64,000 nt of DNA from positions 62,001 to 126,000 of the forward strand of contig CAJNAR010000030.1 of NCBI GenBank assembly GCA_905220665.1, read 5' to 3'. How positions within the stretch are numbered: position 1 is the first letter of the stretch; each line of letters begins with the position of its first letter. Shown piece by piece: positions 9,568-21,800 of this stretch. The position numbers and the translations under genes are program-made. The stretch is from Albugo candida (Eukaryota; Oomycota; Peronosporomycetes; Albuginales; Albuginaceae). The notes under the pieces are model-generated. The model made no database searches and was not told the origin of the DNA. It saw nothing but the letters and a program-made list of their open reading frames with translations.

Positions 9568-11934
9568 ATGCCGTCCTCGAGCAAAAAAACGCCAACACCA
9601 ACACCCAAGCGATCGCGACAGCCAACATCGCCATCCACCAATCTGTGGGACGCATCCTGCACGAAATTGACTGAAAAAATACAGGAAAACTCCGCTTTCT
9701 GGTACGAAGTAGCAGCGACCAAATCAAAAAATGCTTCCAATACCTCACTTCCTCTCGCGTTCCAAACGCTATTGGATACGATCAAACGCCACCGATGTCC
9801 AAAAACCGGCTCACTAGATCCTGTGAAACACTTGAATCTCTGGAATCAATTGCAATTACACGGTAAAGCGCTGTACGACCACGCAATGAAAGAATTCACC
9901 AGCTCGAAGGCAAAAGGTACGTTCCCAACACCTCCAATCTCTTCTTCTTACACGTTATCTGCAGGAAAACAGAGCAGTGATGAAAAGTATCTAGCAACAT
10001 TACGAAAGTCCGGGACCTTGGCCGATCGTGTGGCTGCACTCACACTTACCATTCAGAGCGCTCCTTTCTTTAGCATTCCATCAATAGTCCAACTAATGGG
10101 TATGGCTCGCAAGCATGCACGTCGAGAAGCTGTGATGGCTATCCGATCGCTCCAAGATTTATTCCTACAAACATTCCTTCCAGCGAATCGTCCACTTTTA
10201 TTTTTCCATCAGCAATGTCTTCTGAATGTAACAATACCGTCATTACTGGTATGGTACTACGAAAACCAGTTAAAAACCGTATTCGCCCACTATATCAGCA
10301 TTTTATCCAATGGAATGAATGATTCCATCCTTACGTTCCAAAAATCATGTATTTTAGCCAATCACAATCTCCTATCCAATCGACCCGAACAAGAGCGAGT
10401 TTTATTAGCAATGCTCGTCAATAAACTCGGCGATGCCAACGGCAAAATCGTCACTCTCATTCATGCGCTTCTCCGCCAACTCCTCGAACAGCATCCTCAC
10501 ATGAAGCATGTGGTCTCCCAAGAAGCAGAACAGTTGATTCGCAAGAAAACGAACGAAAACGAAGCTCAAGCCCGAGTCCAGCTCCAAGCGCTCGTGTTCC
10601 TCACACAACTTCGTTTTCAGCGATCCAGCGCACAGGATGCAGCTCTTGCAAGTCATTTAATCACATTATACTTTGGAATCTTTACGGATGCAATCCGTCA
10701 GCCTGAAAACGCTCGAAACAAACTCAAAAACGCACTCGATCGCAAAGTGTTGAGCGTCCTTCTAATTGGAGTGAATCGAGCGTTCCCGTACGCGAATTCG
10801 TGTCAATTCGAAAAGGAGCTCACCGCACTGTTTTACATTGTCCATCACGCCCATGCCTTCCACACCAGCGTACAGGCTCTCATGCTCATCTATCAAGTGC
10901 TTGACGCGACGCAAAGCATGTCGGATCGCTTCTATATTGCATTGTATGCAAAGCTGTGGGACCCAAAGCTTCGAAAGACTGCAAAACATACATTTTTCCT
11001 CAATTTGGTGTTTCGAGCGCTTCAATCCGATCCAGCAACTACACGATCCGCTACAATTGTCAAAAGGCTTTTACAAGTCGCATTGCTAATGCCACCAGCT
11101 TTTATTTGTGCGGTTTTGTTTTTACTTTCAGAGCTTTGTGCCAAGAAACCGATTCTGAGGCTTTTATGGAGCGAAATGGAAATCAATCCATCGGACGATC
11201 TCAAAACTGATGGAAATGGTTTCGAGGAAGAGGACCCATTACCCAAAGACGTCGACCATATCGACGAAAAAGAACGCGCACAAAAGGTATTGACAGAGCT
11301 TTTTGGCGCAAAGACAACGACTCCGTCTGTGACTTTTATCGAAACATATGACTTCCAAAAACGAAATCCACTTTTTGCAGCGGGAGATCGATCGTGTGCG
11401 TGGGAAATGACACAATTTCAACGACACGTTCACCCATCCGTCCGACATTTCACTCAACAGCTTTTATCTCCGTGTGGCTCGATTCAGTACTCTGGCGATC
11501 CTTTGGTCGATTTTACGCTTTCTTCGTTTTTGGAGAAATTCGTATCAAAGAAACCACAAAGACGAAAAGAAAATCCAATGCAACACTCAACGCCTGTCGT
11601 GTGTCCATTAGGAATCGAGACACCGATGATCGACGCCAGTGATCAGTTCTTTTACAAATTCTTTCAACTCAAAGAAGAGAGACATCCGTACCGTTCAAAA
11701 AGTGAAATGGATGCGAATTCCGACGTCAGTGAAGAAGCATTTGCAATGGAACTCGCTGAAGGACTTTTGGAGGAAGAAGCTAATTTCGATGACGAGGATG
11801 TCGATATGAGCGATTGGAGTGGACACGAGAGCGAGGATGAGAACAATGACGATAGAAAAGTCAAAGAGAAGCGGAAATCGACTTTTGTATGCGCTGAAGA
11901 TTTCATTCGTCAACGAAAAAAGTCTAAAAAATAA
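9568..11934 (+). CDS. NOC1: NOC1/MAK21 (CBF/Mak21 family) ribosome biogenesis factor
   Basis: Uninterrupted 788-residue frame. The CBF/Mak21 region is recognisable around residues 450-520: DRFYIALYAKLWDPKL, then a helical stretch leading to LMPPAFICAVLFLLSEL. The C-terminus is acidic then basic, ending RQRKKSKK, as is usual for nucleolar proteins. NOC1 pairs with NOC2 on early pre-60S particles; the human homologue is CEBPZ. The N-terminus is short and basic-rich (KKTPTPTPKRSRQP), consistent with a nuclear signal. Length is less than CEBPZ (about 1050 aa) but the core is present. It follows the BAP31-like gene in the same direction by 127 bp. Confidence 0.85.
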   Translation: MPSSSKKTPTPTPKRSRQPTSPSTNLWDASCTKLTEKIQENSAFWYEVAATKSKNASNTSLPLAFQTLLDTIKRHRCPKTGSLDPVKHLNLWNQLQLHGKALYDHAMKEFTSSKAKGTFPTPPISSSYTLSAGKQSSDEKYLATLRKSGTLADRVAALTLTIQSAPFFSIPSIVQLMGMARKHARREAVMAIRSLQDLFLQTFLPANRPLLFFHQQCLLNVTIPSLLVWYYENQLKTVFAHYISILSNGMNDSILTFQKSCILANHNLLSNRPEQERVLLAMLVNKLGDANGKIVTLIHALLRQLLEQHPHMKHVVSQEAEQLIRKKTNENEAQARVQLQALVFLTQLRFQRSSAQDAALASHLITLYFGIFTDAIRQPENARNKLKNALDRKVLSVLLIGVNRAFPYANSCQFEKELTALFYIVHHAHAFHTSVQALMLIYQVLDATQSMSDRFYIALYAKLWDPKLRKTAKHTFFLNLVFRALQSDPATTRSATIVKRLLQVALLMPPAFICAVLFLLSELCAKKPILRLLWSEMEINPSDDLKTDGNGFEEEDPLPKDVDHIDEKERAQKVLTELFGAKTTTPSVTFIETYDFQKRNPLFAAGDRSCAWEMTQFQRHVHPSVRHFTQQLLSPCGSIQYSGDPLVDFTLSSFLEKFVSKKPQRRKENPMQHSTPVVCPLGIETPMIDASDQFFYKFFQLKEERHPYRSKSEMDANSDVSEEAFAMELAEGLLEEEANFDDEDVDMSDWSGHESEDENNDDRKVKEKRKSTFVCAEDFIRQRKKSKK

Positions 11935-12117
11935 AAAAGTATGACAATCCAAACGTTTGACATCTCCGCACGACAAAAATCGTGAAATATGGAAAAGTAC
12001 CTTTCCACAGATTTATGGATTTATGGATTCCGAGCTTTTCGCTGACTCTCGATATCTTTGCAGATCGCTTGGGAATCGAGCGAATGATTCTTTCATTTCC
12101 AAAGCTTCTTATTCGAA

Positions 12118-13167
12118 ATGATTGCTCGTACGTTTTTGGGTCTTTTGCTTCCTTTCGCTGCTGGGAAAATTGATATTCCAATTGAATATGAGCGCGAATT
12201 TGAGCAGCAAATGGATGCGCTTCAAGTCGCATTACGAGCGTGGAAACAGAGTGAGGCGGGAAGATGTGCATTACAGAATGGATTCTACACGGAAGACACA
12301 TACGAGGCAATGGATATCGATCAGCTTGGACGGTTTTTTATGTCACAAATTGCTGTGAAGAAAGCTCAAGCTTCCAATCCGAATGCCATCTTCTCCATCG
12401 ACACTCCGTTCTCACTTATGACGGAAGAGGAATTCGCGCAATTTGTCGGTTCATCATACGACGTCCAAGCTCGACGTTCTCTGCAAACGTCTAATGCGAC
12501 GAGAATGACTACTCCATCATCGATCGATTGGACGACATCGGGATGTCTCACTCCACCAAAGAATCAAGGAATGTGTGGAAGTTGTTGGGCATTTGCGGCA
12601 ATTGGAGCGCTTGAGAGCGCATTGTGTCTCCAGCGGAAGAATGAGACGCTGACGCTGTATTCCGAACAGCAAGTCAATGACTGCGATACGAAATCGTACG
12701 GATGTAGCGGTGGTTTCCCTCGAAATGCATTGGAGTACATCCAACAAAACAAAGGCGTTTGTACTGCGGAAGCGTATCCGTACGTGTCGGGTGACTCGGG
12801 AAAGAATGGAAAGTGTATTGAGAAATCTTGTGGGGAAATGGATATTCGCGTCAACAGCGTCGGTAGCAGTGAAGACGCATTCGTTCGAGCACTTGCCGCC
12901 CAGCCGATTGCCGTCGGTGTCGCGGCAGGAAATCGCGAGTGGAAGCAGTACAAAGCCGGCATTCTATCGACCTGTTCGACCGATGAGCTCGATCACGCAG
13001 TGCTTGCGGTCGGATACGGCACGGGTTCGGATGGAGATTTCTTCAAGATAAAGAATTCCTGGGGAACTGGATGGGGGGATAAAGGGTTCATGTACCTCAA
13101 GCGGGATGAAGACGAGTCTGCGTGTGGGATTATCAATGAGCATGCGGTGTACCCGACGATTTTGTAG
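12118..13167 (+). CDS. secreted papain-like cysteine protease (C1A)
   Basis: 349-residue single-exon frame starting with a hydrophobic leader (MIARTFLGLLLPFAAG), probably a signal peptide. A prosegment of about 120 residues follows. The mature enzyme has KNQGMCGSCWAFAAIG (catalytic Cys near residue 155), LDHAVLAVGYG (catalytic His near 292) and KNSWGTGWGDKGFMYL (Asn near 312). The oxyanion Gln lies in KNQG. All catalytic residues are therefore intact. The prosegment lacks an obvious ERFNIN signature. Such proteases are commonly secreted or lysosomal; oomycete members are candidates for host interaction, but that is inference. Located 183 bp after NOC1 in the same orientation. Confidence 0.92.
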   Translation: MIARTFLGLLLPFAAGKIDIPIEYEREFEQQMDALQVALRAWKQSEAGRCALQNGFYTEDTYEAMDIDQLGRFFMSQIAVKKAQASNPNAIFSIDTPFSLMTEEEFAQFVGSSYDVQARRSLQTSNATRMTTPSSIDWTTSGCLTPPKNQGMCGSCWAFAAIGALESALCLQRKNETLTLYSEQQVNDCDTKSYGCSGGFPRNALEYIQQNKGVCTAEAYPYVSGDSGKNGKCIEKSCGEMDIRVNSVGSSEDAFVRALAAQPIAVGVAAGNREWKQYKAGILSTCSTDELDHAVLAVGYGTGSDGDFFKIKNSWGTGWGDKGFMYLKRDEDESACGIINEHAVYPTIL

Positions 13168-14135
13168 CGTGAGACATTTCGATTTTTGATGTAAATGATA
13201 AGATTTTTGACGCTTTTTGGATGTGTGAATGGGTGGGATTTTTGATGGAAAGCTTTTCTGTGAGATTTTGTTCTGGAAATGAATGGATTCTGTATAAATG
13301 ATATTTCGTATGCATTTATGGGAATTTGACGTTTTCATTGTTTACAAGTCACTGTTTCGTGGCGGACGGCCGCAAACGCGACAGCGGTCTGTCAAGCAGA
13401 ATGACATGGAAATCCTGTTCGATGGTCGTGCACGACGTCTAAAGGAGCCAACAGGCTGTCATAGGAATTTTGTGTTGTCAATAGAAAGCACTGTGAATTC
13501 CACGGACGCTACCATTCGTGTCGACTTGTGATCCAAGCACCCAGTAAGTGACAAGGTCGATGCTCAGTTGCTATCGAGGTTCTTGAGACCTTACTCAAGT
13601 ACAAACGCTACCATTATGGATCCCTGTGGCCGACCGTCAGAGACCGTTCTATCTCTTTGAATGCGTCCGTGAGAATGAAACGGACAGCACTCTGTCGCCA
13701 TATCTCTCATCAAAAGCTCAAGTGATTGTGTCACTCGCTTTTGACTTATTAAACTATCAACCCGACTTCATAATGTATCGTCAGGAAGAGCAGCCAACAA
13801 ACTACTTTTCATCGGCAAAGTACGTAGTAGCCGGCAATTACACTCACCGATAAATTACTTGAATCCAAAAATGAGATCGAAATGGCAACATCCGAAAGGA
13901 CAGACGAAATTTGCGGAGCTCCATCGTATCCCTTTTCGTGGATACTTTATCAAAACCCATACATTCGACCATATGCAAAGACCACGTCGTGCGATCCATT
14001 CTCATAATTAAGCTACTGATCTTTCTACCACTTTATTTGCCGTTGCAGTGCCCGCAGCAATGATATTCGACGTTGAATATAACACCATACAAATTTCAAG
14101 AGTATCAAATTCCCAAAAGCTTCTTATCAGTTGAC
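13168..14135. other. 968-bp region without a confident gene
   Basis: Short frames at 13298-13531 and 13626-13853 are unlike known families and carry no domain. Stop codons interrupt longer coding-like stretches in all plus-strand frames, so this may be an eroded gene or element. I cannot name it. No tRNA-like fold or terminal repeats were seen. Confidence 0.3.
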
Positions 14136-17100
14136 TCAATGAGCTTCCCGCCTATTGACGTTTTCATCGCATTTTCGCTTATAAAATAACACATACGCAC
14201 GCGATGTGATCGCTTTTTCGGGCTTTGTTTCCTCCACAAAACTGTCATTAAATCGATACCACTTACCTGATGCGGATACTTTAGCAACTGCGGTGTAATG
14301 GCCGCCCCCAAGACCTCCAGAATGTTCCGAGACCGCAAATAGCTCATATTGGAATTCTTTTTGGCTTGGGTCAATCACACAATCTTTCATATTCAAATCA
14401 TCCACAGGAAAGCTTACCAGACTCGAGATCTTGTCACGTTGGTGGCTCAGGTATAACGACGCACTTGCCGCATACCGAAATCGCTTGAGATGGAATATGA
14501 GCACATTTGGAAGCGAAAAGAGATCAAATTTTTTGTACGCACGAACGTGCTGGCAGCATTTCGGACAGTACCACGTATCTCGATGTCCGAGTTGTTCACG
14601 CTCTGTGAATTTCTCAATGCAATTCATCAGAGTTACGGGAATTGGAGACTGTTCCGGTTGCTCTGTGAGGCTGAGCATCCGGAAGGATTCATGAAGACTT
14701 ACACGACGCGCTGAGATGCGATCGTACCCGCGATGAAATCCGTGTCGAGTCCATTCTAGAACAAGACTGAATGGTTGATGGAGCGATAAAAGCGGCATTG
14801 TATCGGTATCAAAGTCAGAGATCTCGGTGCCTTGTAAATCGATACAATGAAGCTGATACGGTAATTCTTGATGGTGTTGAAAGCCAAACAGAGAGGAAGG
14901 AGAGATAAGTCGTGCGACCACTTTCCATATTGTATGGTGAATTTGTTCCATGGAATCGGTTCTTTGCAATGTGACGACAAGTGGAGCGTTCAGAAACTCC
15001 ATATCGATTCGACGTTGTTTTGCTCCAAAGACATCTTCTTCGTCCGCTATGCGACCATCCACCGGTGATGCGAATGGTATTTGATGCATCAAAGCAACAA
15101 CCACTTTCAGTACGGAAGTATTCGAATCAATTGGTAAGGTTGTCGTCTGTTCCTTCAGAGTTGGTGGGGTGACGTCCTGACAGCTAAACGCGCACGCTTG
15201 AAACTCATCTTCCAATTCATACACGTGGACAGGTGTCCTTGTAATGCGTTTGATCGATTGCGTTGGATCGTACACTCGAATACGTCGCGGAGAGTCTTCC
15301 ATCAACTCTGTCGCAAGAAGTCTGCTCTCCGACACATTTGCTAACTTGGCAAGAGCGCGTACCATTTCTTGCACACACGCAGTTTTGGAAACATTGACGC
15401 AGTATTTCGTTGGAATTTCTCCATTTGCCCAGAAAATTTGAGCAATCACTTCATTTGATTCCGACGTTGGAATCGGTACCGAGAGACTCATAAAGGGATC
15501 AAATGTGATGGATTCGTGTCCGCAGATTGGATTTGAACATGTCACGTGACTTCGTAGTTGGCCCATAAAGTGGTCGACAATAACGCTATCGTTCCTCCTT
15601 TTGAATTGCTCCCACGCTTCCATCGCAATCGTCACGTCATTTTGACCATTTCCTTCGATCATTTTCGTTTGAGGTTTTTGCCGAACGCGATTCAAATCTT
15701 CATGAAGTCCATCAAGCAGAAAATTCATAACTTCCTGGCTGTCTTGTTGAGCGTATCCGGCAAATTGAGGTGCGTATTGCCCAATGACATACTTGAGGTC
15801 GACGGGAGAGACCACTCGAGCATCGCCCGAATACATTTCCGAAAGAAGTTTGGCAAAGGCGGTTGCGATTTTTCCATGCATTCCAAGCGGATTTTTAACG
15901 TTTATCTCGAGCTGATACAGCAAGCGACCAGCTCGCAGAGTCGTAAAGTACGTGCAGAGCGGTGGAGCGTGAGTGAGACATTGCAACATACTGTTCAGAA
16001 AACAGGAGTTTCCGAGATTTTGAAGACCCACAGCTCCAAGCGAGCGTGCATTTTGGATTGGTTTCTGCCAATTCGACTCATTTGAAGATTTATGCGTTCC
16101 TGGTGCACATAGTAATTCGTCTTGTACGGGACGCACGCAGGTGTGGCCATCTTCGAGTTCGATATACACCGAGTCTTCTTGCATTCGAAGTACTTTTCCC
16201 CATTTCCATTCAGGAAAATTTCGCGTTGTTTGGGGAAAACCGACTTCGATGGAATCGCCACGTCGAAAGGCTCGCCAATTAGAAACTTTAGTGTGGTGCA
16301 CCCCGATTTTAGGCGAGTCACATGGAAGCCATACGTCCCACTTTGACGTCCATCCGCGGTAATGCACCAGTATTTGTGACGTTTGAATGTCGAGGATACG
16401 CGCCTCGTACCATTTCTCCTGTGTGTCTTGAGCATCGATGAGATCGCCGATTTGCAGACTGTATCGCCACGCATTGGACGCAATATCGGAAAAGAAACGA
16501 TCTGCACGCCAATGGGAGCCGTCTTCATCAGAGGAACGGTATCGAGTCTCCAGCAAGAGGGAATGACATCGCGCAATTCCTTCGAGATGATTCCGAGGCT
16601 GTAGTGACCGAATGAATGTTGTCAAATTAGTAGCCTGTGTCTTGTATTGAGGAGACCACAGTACGGTCCACCATTGATTTGGATCGGATCGGTAGCATAG
16701 CTGAATGGAGCTGTGCGTATCCTCTCCAATATCTTCCGAAACCGCTTTATAGACATCCGGGAATAATTTCCATATCAAGTTGAGAAAATCAGGTCCATTA
16801 GAAATGAATGTGTCGTCATATAGAGGGAGAATGAGGGGTGTTGAAGTGGGATTATTCGCCTCCCAATACAGAGCTCGCGGGTGATTCAATGTGTCGGCAT
16901 TCGTCCATGTGAAAACCTGAAATAATGTTGGGTAAACACGTAACACTGGTAGAGTACCGTGATGCCCTCGACCAATTACAGGCCGAGGTATACAATAATC
17001 GTACTTAAAACGAGAGGTAAGCTTCAACCAAATCGATTCACTAACCGTCTGATAGTGCACCTTTTCAACCTATCAAGCAAGAGAGAGAGTACCTTAAGAT

Positions 17101-17411
17101 CTCGCGCACAAAATATCATCGAAATAGCTGCGTACAAGCAACGGTTTTAGAATCACTATCGAACGCGATGAACAGCTCAGTTTAGTATCAACGATGGGCT
17201 CGTTCAGAATAGGCTCCGAGTCGATTGTATGTTTGTCGTTTTCTTGTGATTGTACCGCCGACATAAAGCGACACCACCAACTTTGATCGATCACGTACCA
17301 ATTCTCACCGACGCGCAAGCATTCGTTTTGTAATTGCGCTTCAATTTCCATATAAAAATCCTTCCGATTGGACGGTGAGGCAACTGCAACCTCACATGCA
17401 TTCTTGGACAT
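14136..17411 (-). CDS. ubiquitin carboxyl-terminal hydrolase with N-terminal DUSP domain (USP family)
   Basis: The main exon (about 17069-14136) encodes a USP domain. It has the Cys box GLQNLGNSCFLNSMLQCL, GYAQQDSQEVMNFLLDG, a CxxC pair (WYCPKC) and the His box GGLGGGHYTAVAKV followed by WYRFNDSFVEE. An upstream exon starting at the ATG at 17411 supplies the first half of a DUSP domain (GENWYVIDQSWWCRF). The second half, VHYQTVSESIWLKL, is in the main exon. A Tudor/chromo-like module (HYRGWTSKWDVWLP) lies before the catalytic domain. USPs cleave ubiquitin from proteins, and this layout resembles USP4/11/15. The junction near 17070-17190 is unresolved: the upstream frame stops at 17094 and no single GT-AG pair gives an ideal join, so a small middle exon is likely. 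Total about 1,060 residues. Confidence 0.85.
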
Positions 17412-20249
17412 TGATAACGGAAATTAAGTTCTTTTGTGTATTGTAACTCAATTTGTAACGGGTAGACAGTATACATAACGCTGTCAGTGAGTATACGCAG
17501 AAGTGTCATTAGACAGTATACATAACGCTGTCAGTGAGTATGAGTATGCGGACAAGTGTCGGTATACAGCTTTTGCAGAAGCGGTCGATAGCCTTTAGTT
17601 GAGGAGATTGTATACACCTCCTCATTAAGCTTACGTTTGAGTTTGATGCTCTATCAAGGCCTCATAATAAACAGAATATGGACTCATTGAGGATACAACT
17701 ATACTCCATTACGAGCTTTTAGAGAGTATACAGTCCTCCCTTGTCGTGCTCACAGAGCCGGTCGGTCAACATGAAGCATTGTGATACAAGACTGAGATAT
17801 TGATATGGAAGACCGCATACTTCATTTCCTCATCCAATTGTATTGAAGTGAACGTGAGGGCTCCTCAATGTACATTCTTGCGATAGGAGTGAGTCTGTTA
17901 CATATCGTACGCAACGTTTACCCTCATCTAAAGTACTTGCGAAATGAGTAATGAGGGTGTTGTGTGAGTATCAAGAGTAAATGAGGTAGCAAATGTATCC
18001 AAGAGTCAAATGCGTGAGGTGATCCGTACACTCTGACACAAAAGCGAGGTTTCTTGACCAAAGTAAAACACTTTTGTGTAAATAGCTCCATTATGGGTTT
18101 TCACATGGCCAAAAGGCTGGCGAAGCATCAAAATGCTTGGACAAGCGTACAGATGACCGGGGCCTTTTCTATTCAAGTGAATCTGTTAGCGATGACGTAT
18201 CGTTCCATGACTCGGATTGACTTCACGGATACCATTGATGAGTTTTGATATTCGACGGCGAAGAGCGACGAAATTGACAGAAAAACTCGATTTCAACCAA
18301 AAAAGAGGGTAACGATATGGAAAGCATCTGTGGGTTCATTCTGCGCGTTGTCAACTTTGTTTTGTGGAAATAAGGTGAAAGTCTTCAATATGGAAACTGT
18401 CATGAATCTTGATGGAAATATTCTCATATAAGGTATATGAAAAATGCATTGGTATGTGTACTCCCACCGCCGCATTTGAAAAGGACCTCATATATGGTTG
18501 TTTACCGGATCACCTTGATTACATACAATAATCAAGTATAAAAGAGCCGATCGAAAATTGAAAATTGCTTGGCAGCGAAACAAAGGGAACAAGGCATTTC
18601 GTATAAAAAGTGTGTACGCATGAAAGGACGCTGTGCGAAGACCACAAGCTATATTATCCACCTGAGCGTCCAAGCCCCATACTCGGTCCGAATGCGACAA
18701 TCTGCTTCTCGTACGGAGCAGATAGTGATACATCATCGACAACCGTGCTGTTCTGGAACAGATATAAGCTTCTTTAATTAAGTTGAAATATGACCAAATA
18801 TTTACCACTCGGCAACGAAGCTGATTCTATCTAAAGATCAATAGAATTAATAGTATAAGAAGCGGAGTGTAAACGGCACAATGGAATCCAAGAATGTTGG
18901 TGTGCGTCAAAACGAGTGGTTGAGAGAGTACAAGACACAACTTCTGAGTGTGTTTCCTTAGCAAATAAAACAGTATCGCGAATTTTTCAACTGACGTATT
19001 AGAAAAATTCAAAAGGTAATTGCCGTAACTATGTCCGGCCATCAGATAATCCATTTCCAAAGCAGCAATTGCATGTTAACATCTCAAGATTGTTCGTCAT
19101 CACGTTCATTTAATGTCACAATGTCACGTCGGTGTACGAATGACAGAGATATCAGCGTCGATTGCATGCATTCAACTGCATGGCTCTCACCGCCTTTTGC
19201 TATTAAGTCAGCAGAGTAATGAATTGAATTTACTTGTCGACGAAAGTAGCGATAACTGCACCGGCGGAATGGGTGAGGAGAATTCTTTGCAGCAGGTTGC
19301 ACGCACTCGATCTGGCAACAGAAGGCATTCAGCTTGTGATGAGATGGTGTCCAATACCATGCGAGTATGTCGCTCTCTGCTACGAAAGTGGCGATTCGAT
19401 TGTTCTTCCAGCCTCAAGAAAATGTCCTACTTCAGCCTTTCTAATTGCTGCTGTACGTAATCTGTATTCCAATGCTGCCTCAAGTACTAATTAGCGTACG
19501 GATAAGAGCGTAGCAAATGACTTGGCACACATTCAACCCGCGACTTTCAAGACACAACATCCCATCCTGTCGTTTTCTCGATACTTTTTTGACGAAGAGG
19601 ACAGCGAAGGGAGAGCGAGACGATTGAGGAATCTATATCGTCAGGATGCACGAGCAATTGCATTCTGGAGAATAAATAAAATGATCAATAACGACGATCT
19701 GCTGAGATGTAGCTCCCGTTCTATGGATTTGTTCACTACACACAGGGCAACATCACGTCCCTACCAATTCATGCAATGTGCAACCAAAGCTACTACCTAC
19801 ACTTGAAGGAAGTTGAGCACTCCATTATGAAGAGATTGGACATTAGTGGAAGCTTCCTACTGGGCAACATCGCCACTATGAACATTCTTAGAATGCTCCT
19901 TAGACTTTAGGAGACATTGGTTATGGCCAGGTACAAGATTACTCGAAAATGGCTTCATCGTTCAGCATCAAAAACAAAAGTCGATAGTCACGCCGAAGCG
20001 GTCATTAGTGCGTAATACGTTCATGAAAGCTCCAAAAAATACGTAGAGGTCTAAAATTCGTGGAGACCGATTTTCAATGAATTTCCATCCGAAAATCATT
20101 AGCAGCAGATACAAACGACACAGCCAACACTCTGAATGCTCCGCGAATTCGTCGGACCATTCCATTCGGACACCTCTCAAAAAAGTAAATGGCAGATATC
20201 CTTTCCAAATTTGTAGCCGTTGGCCCTTCAGCTTTCTCTATTTTTTATT
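17412..20249. other. 2.8-kb gene-poor interval
   Basis: Stretch between the USP start and the NSUN6 stop without a confident gene. It holds a direct repeat (17464-17541) and an inverted pair ACACAAAAG/CTTTTGTGT (about 18038-18078). Around 19020-19810 several mutually overlapping short frames, for example 19234-19494 and 19522-19806, read like worn coding sequence. None matches a family I know, and starts are poor. It may be a decayed gene or mobile element, or simply non-coding. Confidence 0.35.
17464..17541. repeat. 31-bp exact direct repeat, period 47
   Basis: The 31 bases at 17464-17494 recur exactly at 17511-17541. The bases after each copy are also partly alike (AGAAGTGTC versus ACAAGTGTC), so the true unit is about 47 bp in two copies. 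It lies 53 bp upstream of the USP start codon and could sit in its promoter. Confidence 0.75.
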
Positions 20250-21720
20250 TTACGGCAAAATGCGTTCCTCTGACGTCTCTAATTCCAATTCATCCATTTG
20301 CATCGACTTACGGAATTTCGCACAGAAAAATCCTATCGTATCATCAACCGAAGGATCAAATCTCTGAACGAGCGCAATTCCCTCATCGCAAAGTTCTTGT
20401 CCTTTCAATCCCATTGACCCAAAGCGCATTTCTGAATCATTCTCAAACGGCTGAATCAATTTCATAAACGGATACGTCTTGAGCACATACGCGACCATAT
20501 TTTCATTCTCTTGTGGATAGAGGGTGCAGGTCGAATACACAAGAATTCCATTCGGCTTTAACAGGCGAACCGCACACCACATGAGATTCCTTTGGAGGTG
20601 CACAAACTGCGCGAGGGCTTTCGTATTGCGCGGATGAAGCAGTCGAGGTCGAAGTCCAAGCGCGGAGCATGGAGGATCTAACAAGATTTTATCAAATGAT
20701 TCCGGGTAAAAGCCTCGAAATTGATTTTTATCAATCTCCATCAATGCTTCGATCGTCGGTCTCGGACGATTTTGAAGAGCTTTTGAGCGAAGTAATTGCG
20801 TTGAATCTTTATGGATTGCAAGTATACGATCTTCCAATGCTAATTCCTGCACAAGTCGCCTCAACGCCTCTACTTTTTGTCGCGATCGATCCACTGCGAC
20901 AATGAAACCTTTGGTCATCAAATTTGCGATATGGGTGGTCTTCCCTCCCGGTGCAGCACACATATCGAGTATATACTCACCATTTTCAGGATGGACGACA
21001 TGTGCGACCAAAGCGGATGGAAATTGTTGGAGGTAAAAAACTTTACTTTCAAGCGAATTCAACGGTGGCGCGTTATGACAAACCCGTCGAATATCACTCA
21101 CCGCCAGCCCACGATCTGCTCGTAAAATCTCCAAACGAGACATTCGGGTGCGTCCGACCCCAATAAATAGTTTTCGACCCCGATGCTCCTTCAGCTCGCT
21201 ACCTCTCAAACTTTTATGATCCAAATCAACGAGAATGTTGATACTGACGTCAGTCAAGCATCCTGCTGTGATGCACATGACTCCTCGAGCAAAAATATCG
21301 CTACCGCGGAGAACAGCTTCTCCACAAAGGCGATCGACGATGACACAGGCTTTTTTGTCATCGTACTTAAGCGAAGATTCACGGTCGAGTGAGGGAATTT
21401 GGACGATATCGTGGAAGTAAGGGTGTTTATGGGCGCGTAGCTGCGGGTGTAATGCGCGTAATGCGGTTGAGAGTGTTTGAAGTGCATTTTGTTGGCTGTT
21501 TTGCGATGTGTGGATGCGAATTGTGGTTTTTATTGGACTATGGATGAAGAAGAGAAATTTGGAACAAAGACTAGGTTTAAAGCTGCGAAAATTGCACGTA
21601 CGGATACGCCAACGCTTTTTTTATGGATTCCCACTTTAACGAACCGTAGGCGGACTCTAGTACCTGCTCTACGTCTGGTGGAAATGTCACTTGAAAATCG
21701 TCGAAATGAATGACGTCCAT
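20250..21720 (-). CDS. NSUN6: NSUN6-like RNA (cytosine-C5) methyltransferase with PUA domain
   Basis: Exons 21720-21602 and 21537-20250 with a 64-bp GT-AG intron encode 468 residues, almost the length of human NSUN6 (469). The join reads AYPPIKTTIRIHTS, the expected RNA-binding start. A PUA domain spans about 100-190 (GEAVLRGSDIFARGVMC). The SAM motif is MCAAPGGKTTHIANL, the motif IV cysteine lies in LLDPPCSALGLRP and the motif VI cysteine in VYSTCTLYPQENE, so both catalytic cysteines are present. NSUN6 methylates C72 of tRNA-Cys and tRNA-Thr, and some mRNAs. The ATG at 21720 is chosen because the exon reads MDVIHFDDFQVTFPPDV and splices cleanly. Confidence 0.92.
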
Positions 21721-21800
21721 CGAGTTGTGTACGTTACATTAGGACGTTAACATATAATAAGGCTACTGCCTTGATGATGCTACACTTGAACGTTTACTTC

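Noticed and set aside
11664..11906. Ser-rich minus-strand frame opposite NOC1
   Set aside because: Antisense of the acidic NOC1 C-terminus; no start or domain.
19234..19806. Possible two-part gene on the plus strand
   Set aside because: Frames are interrupted, lack good starts and match no family, so I list the region only as gene-poor.
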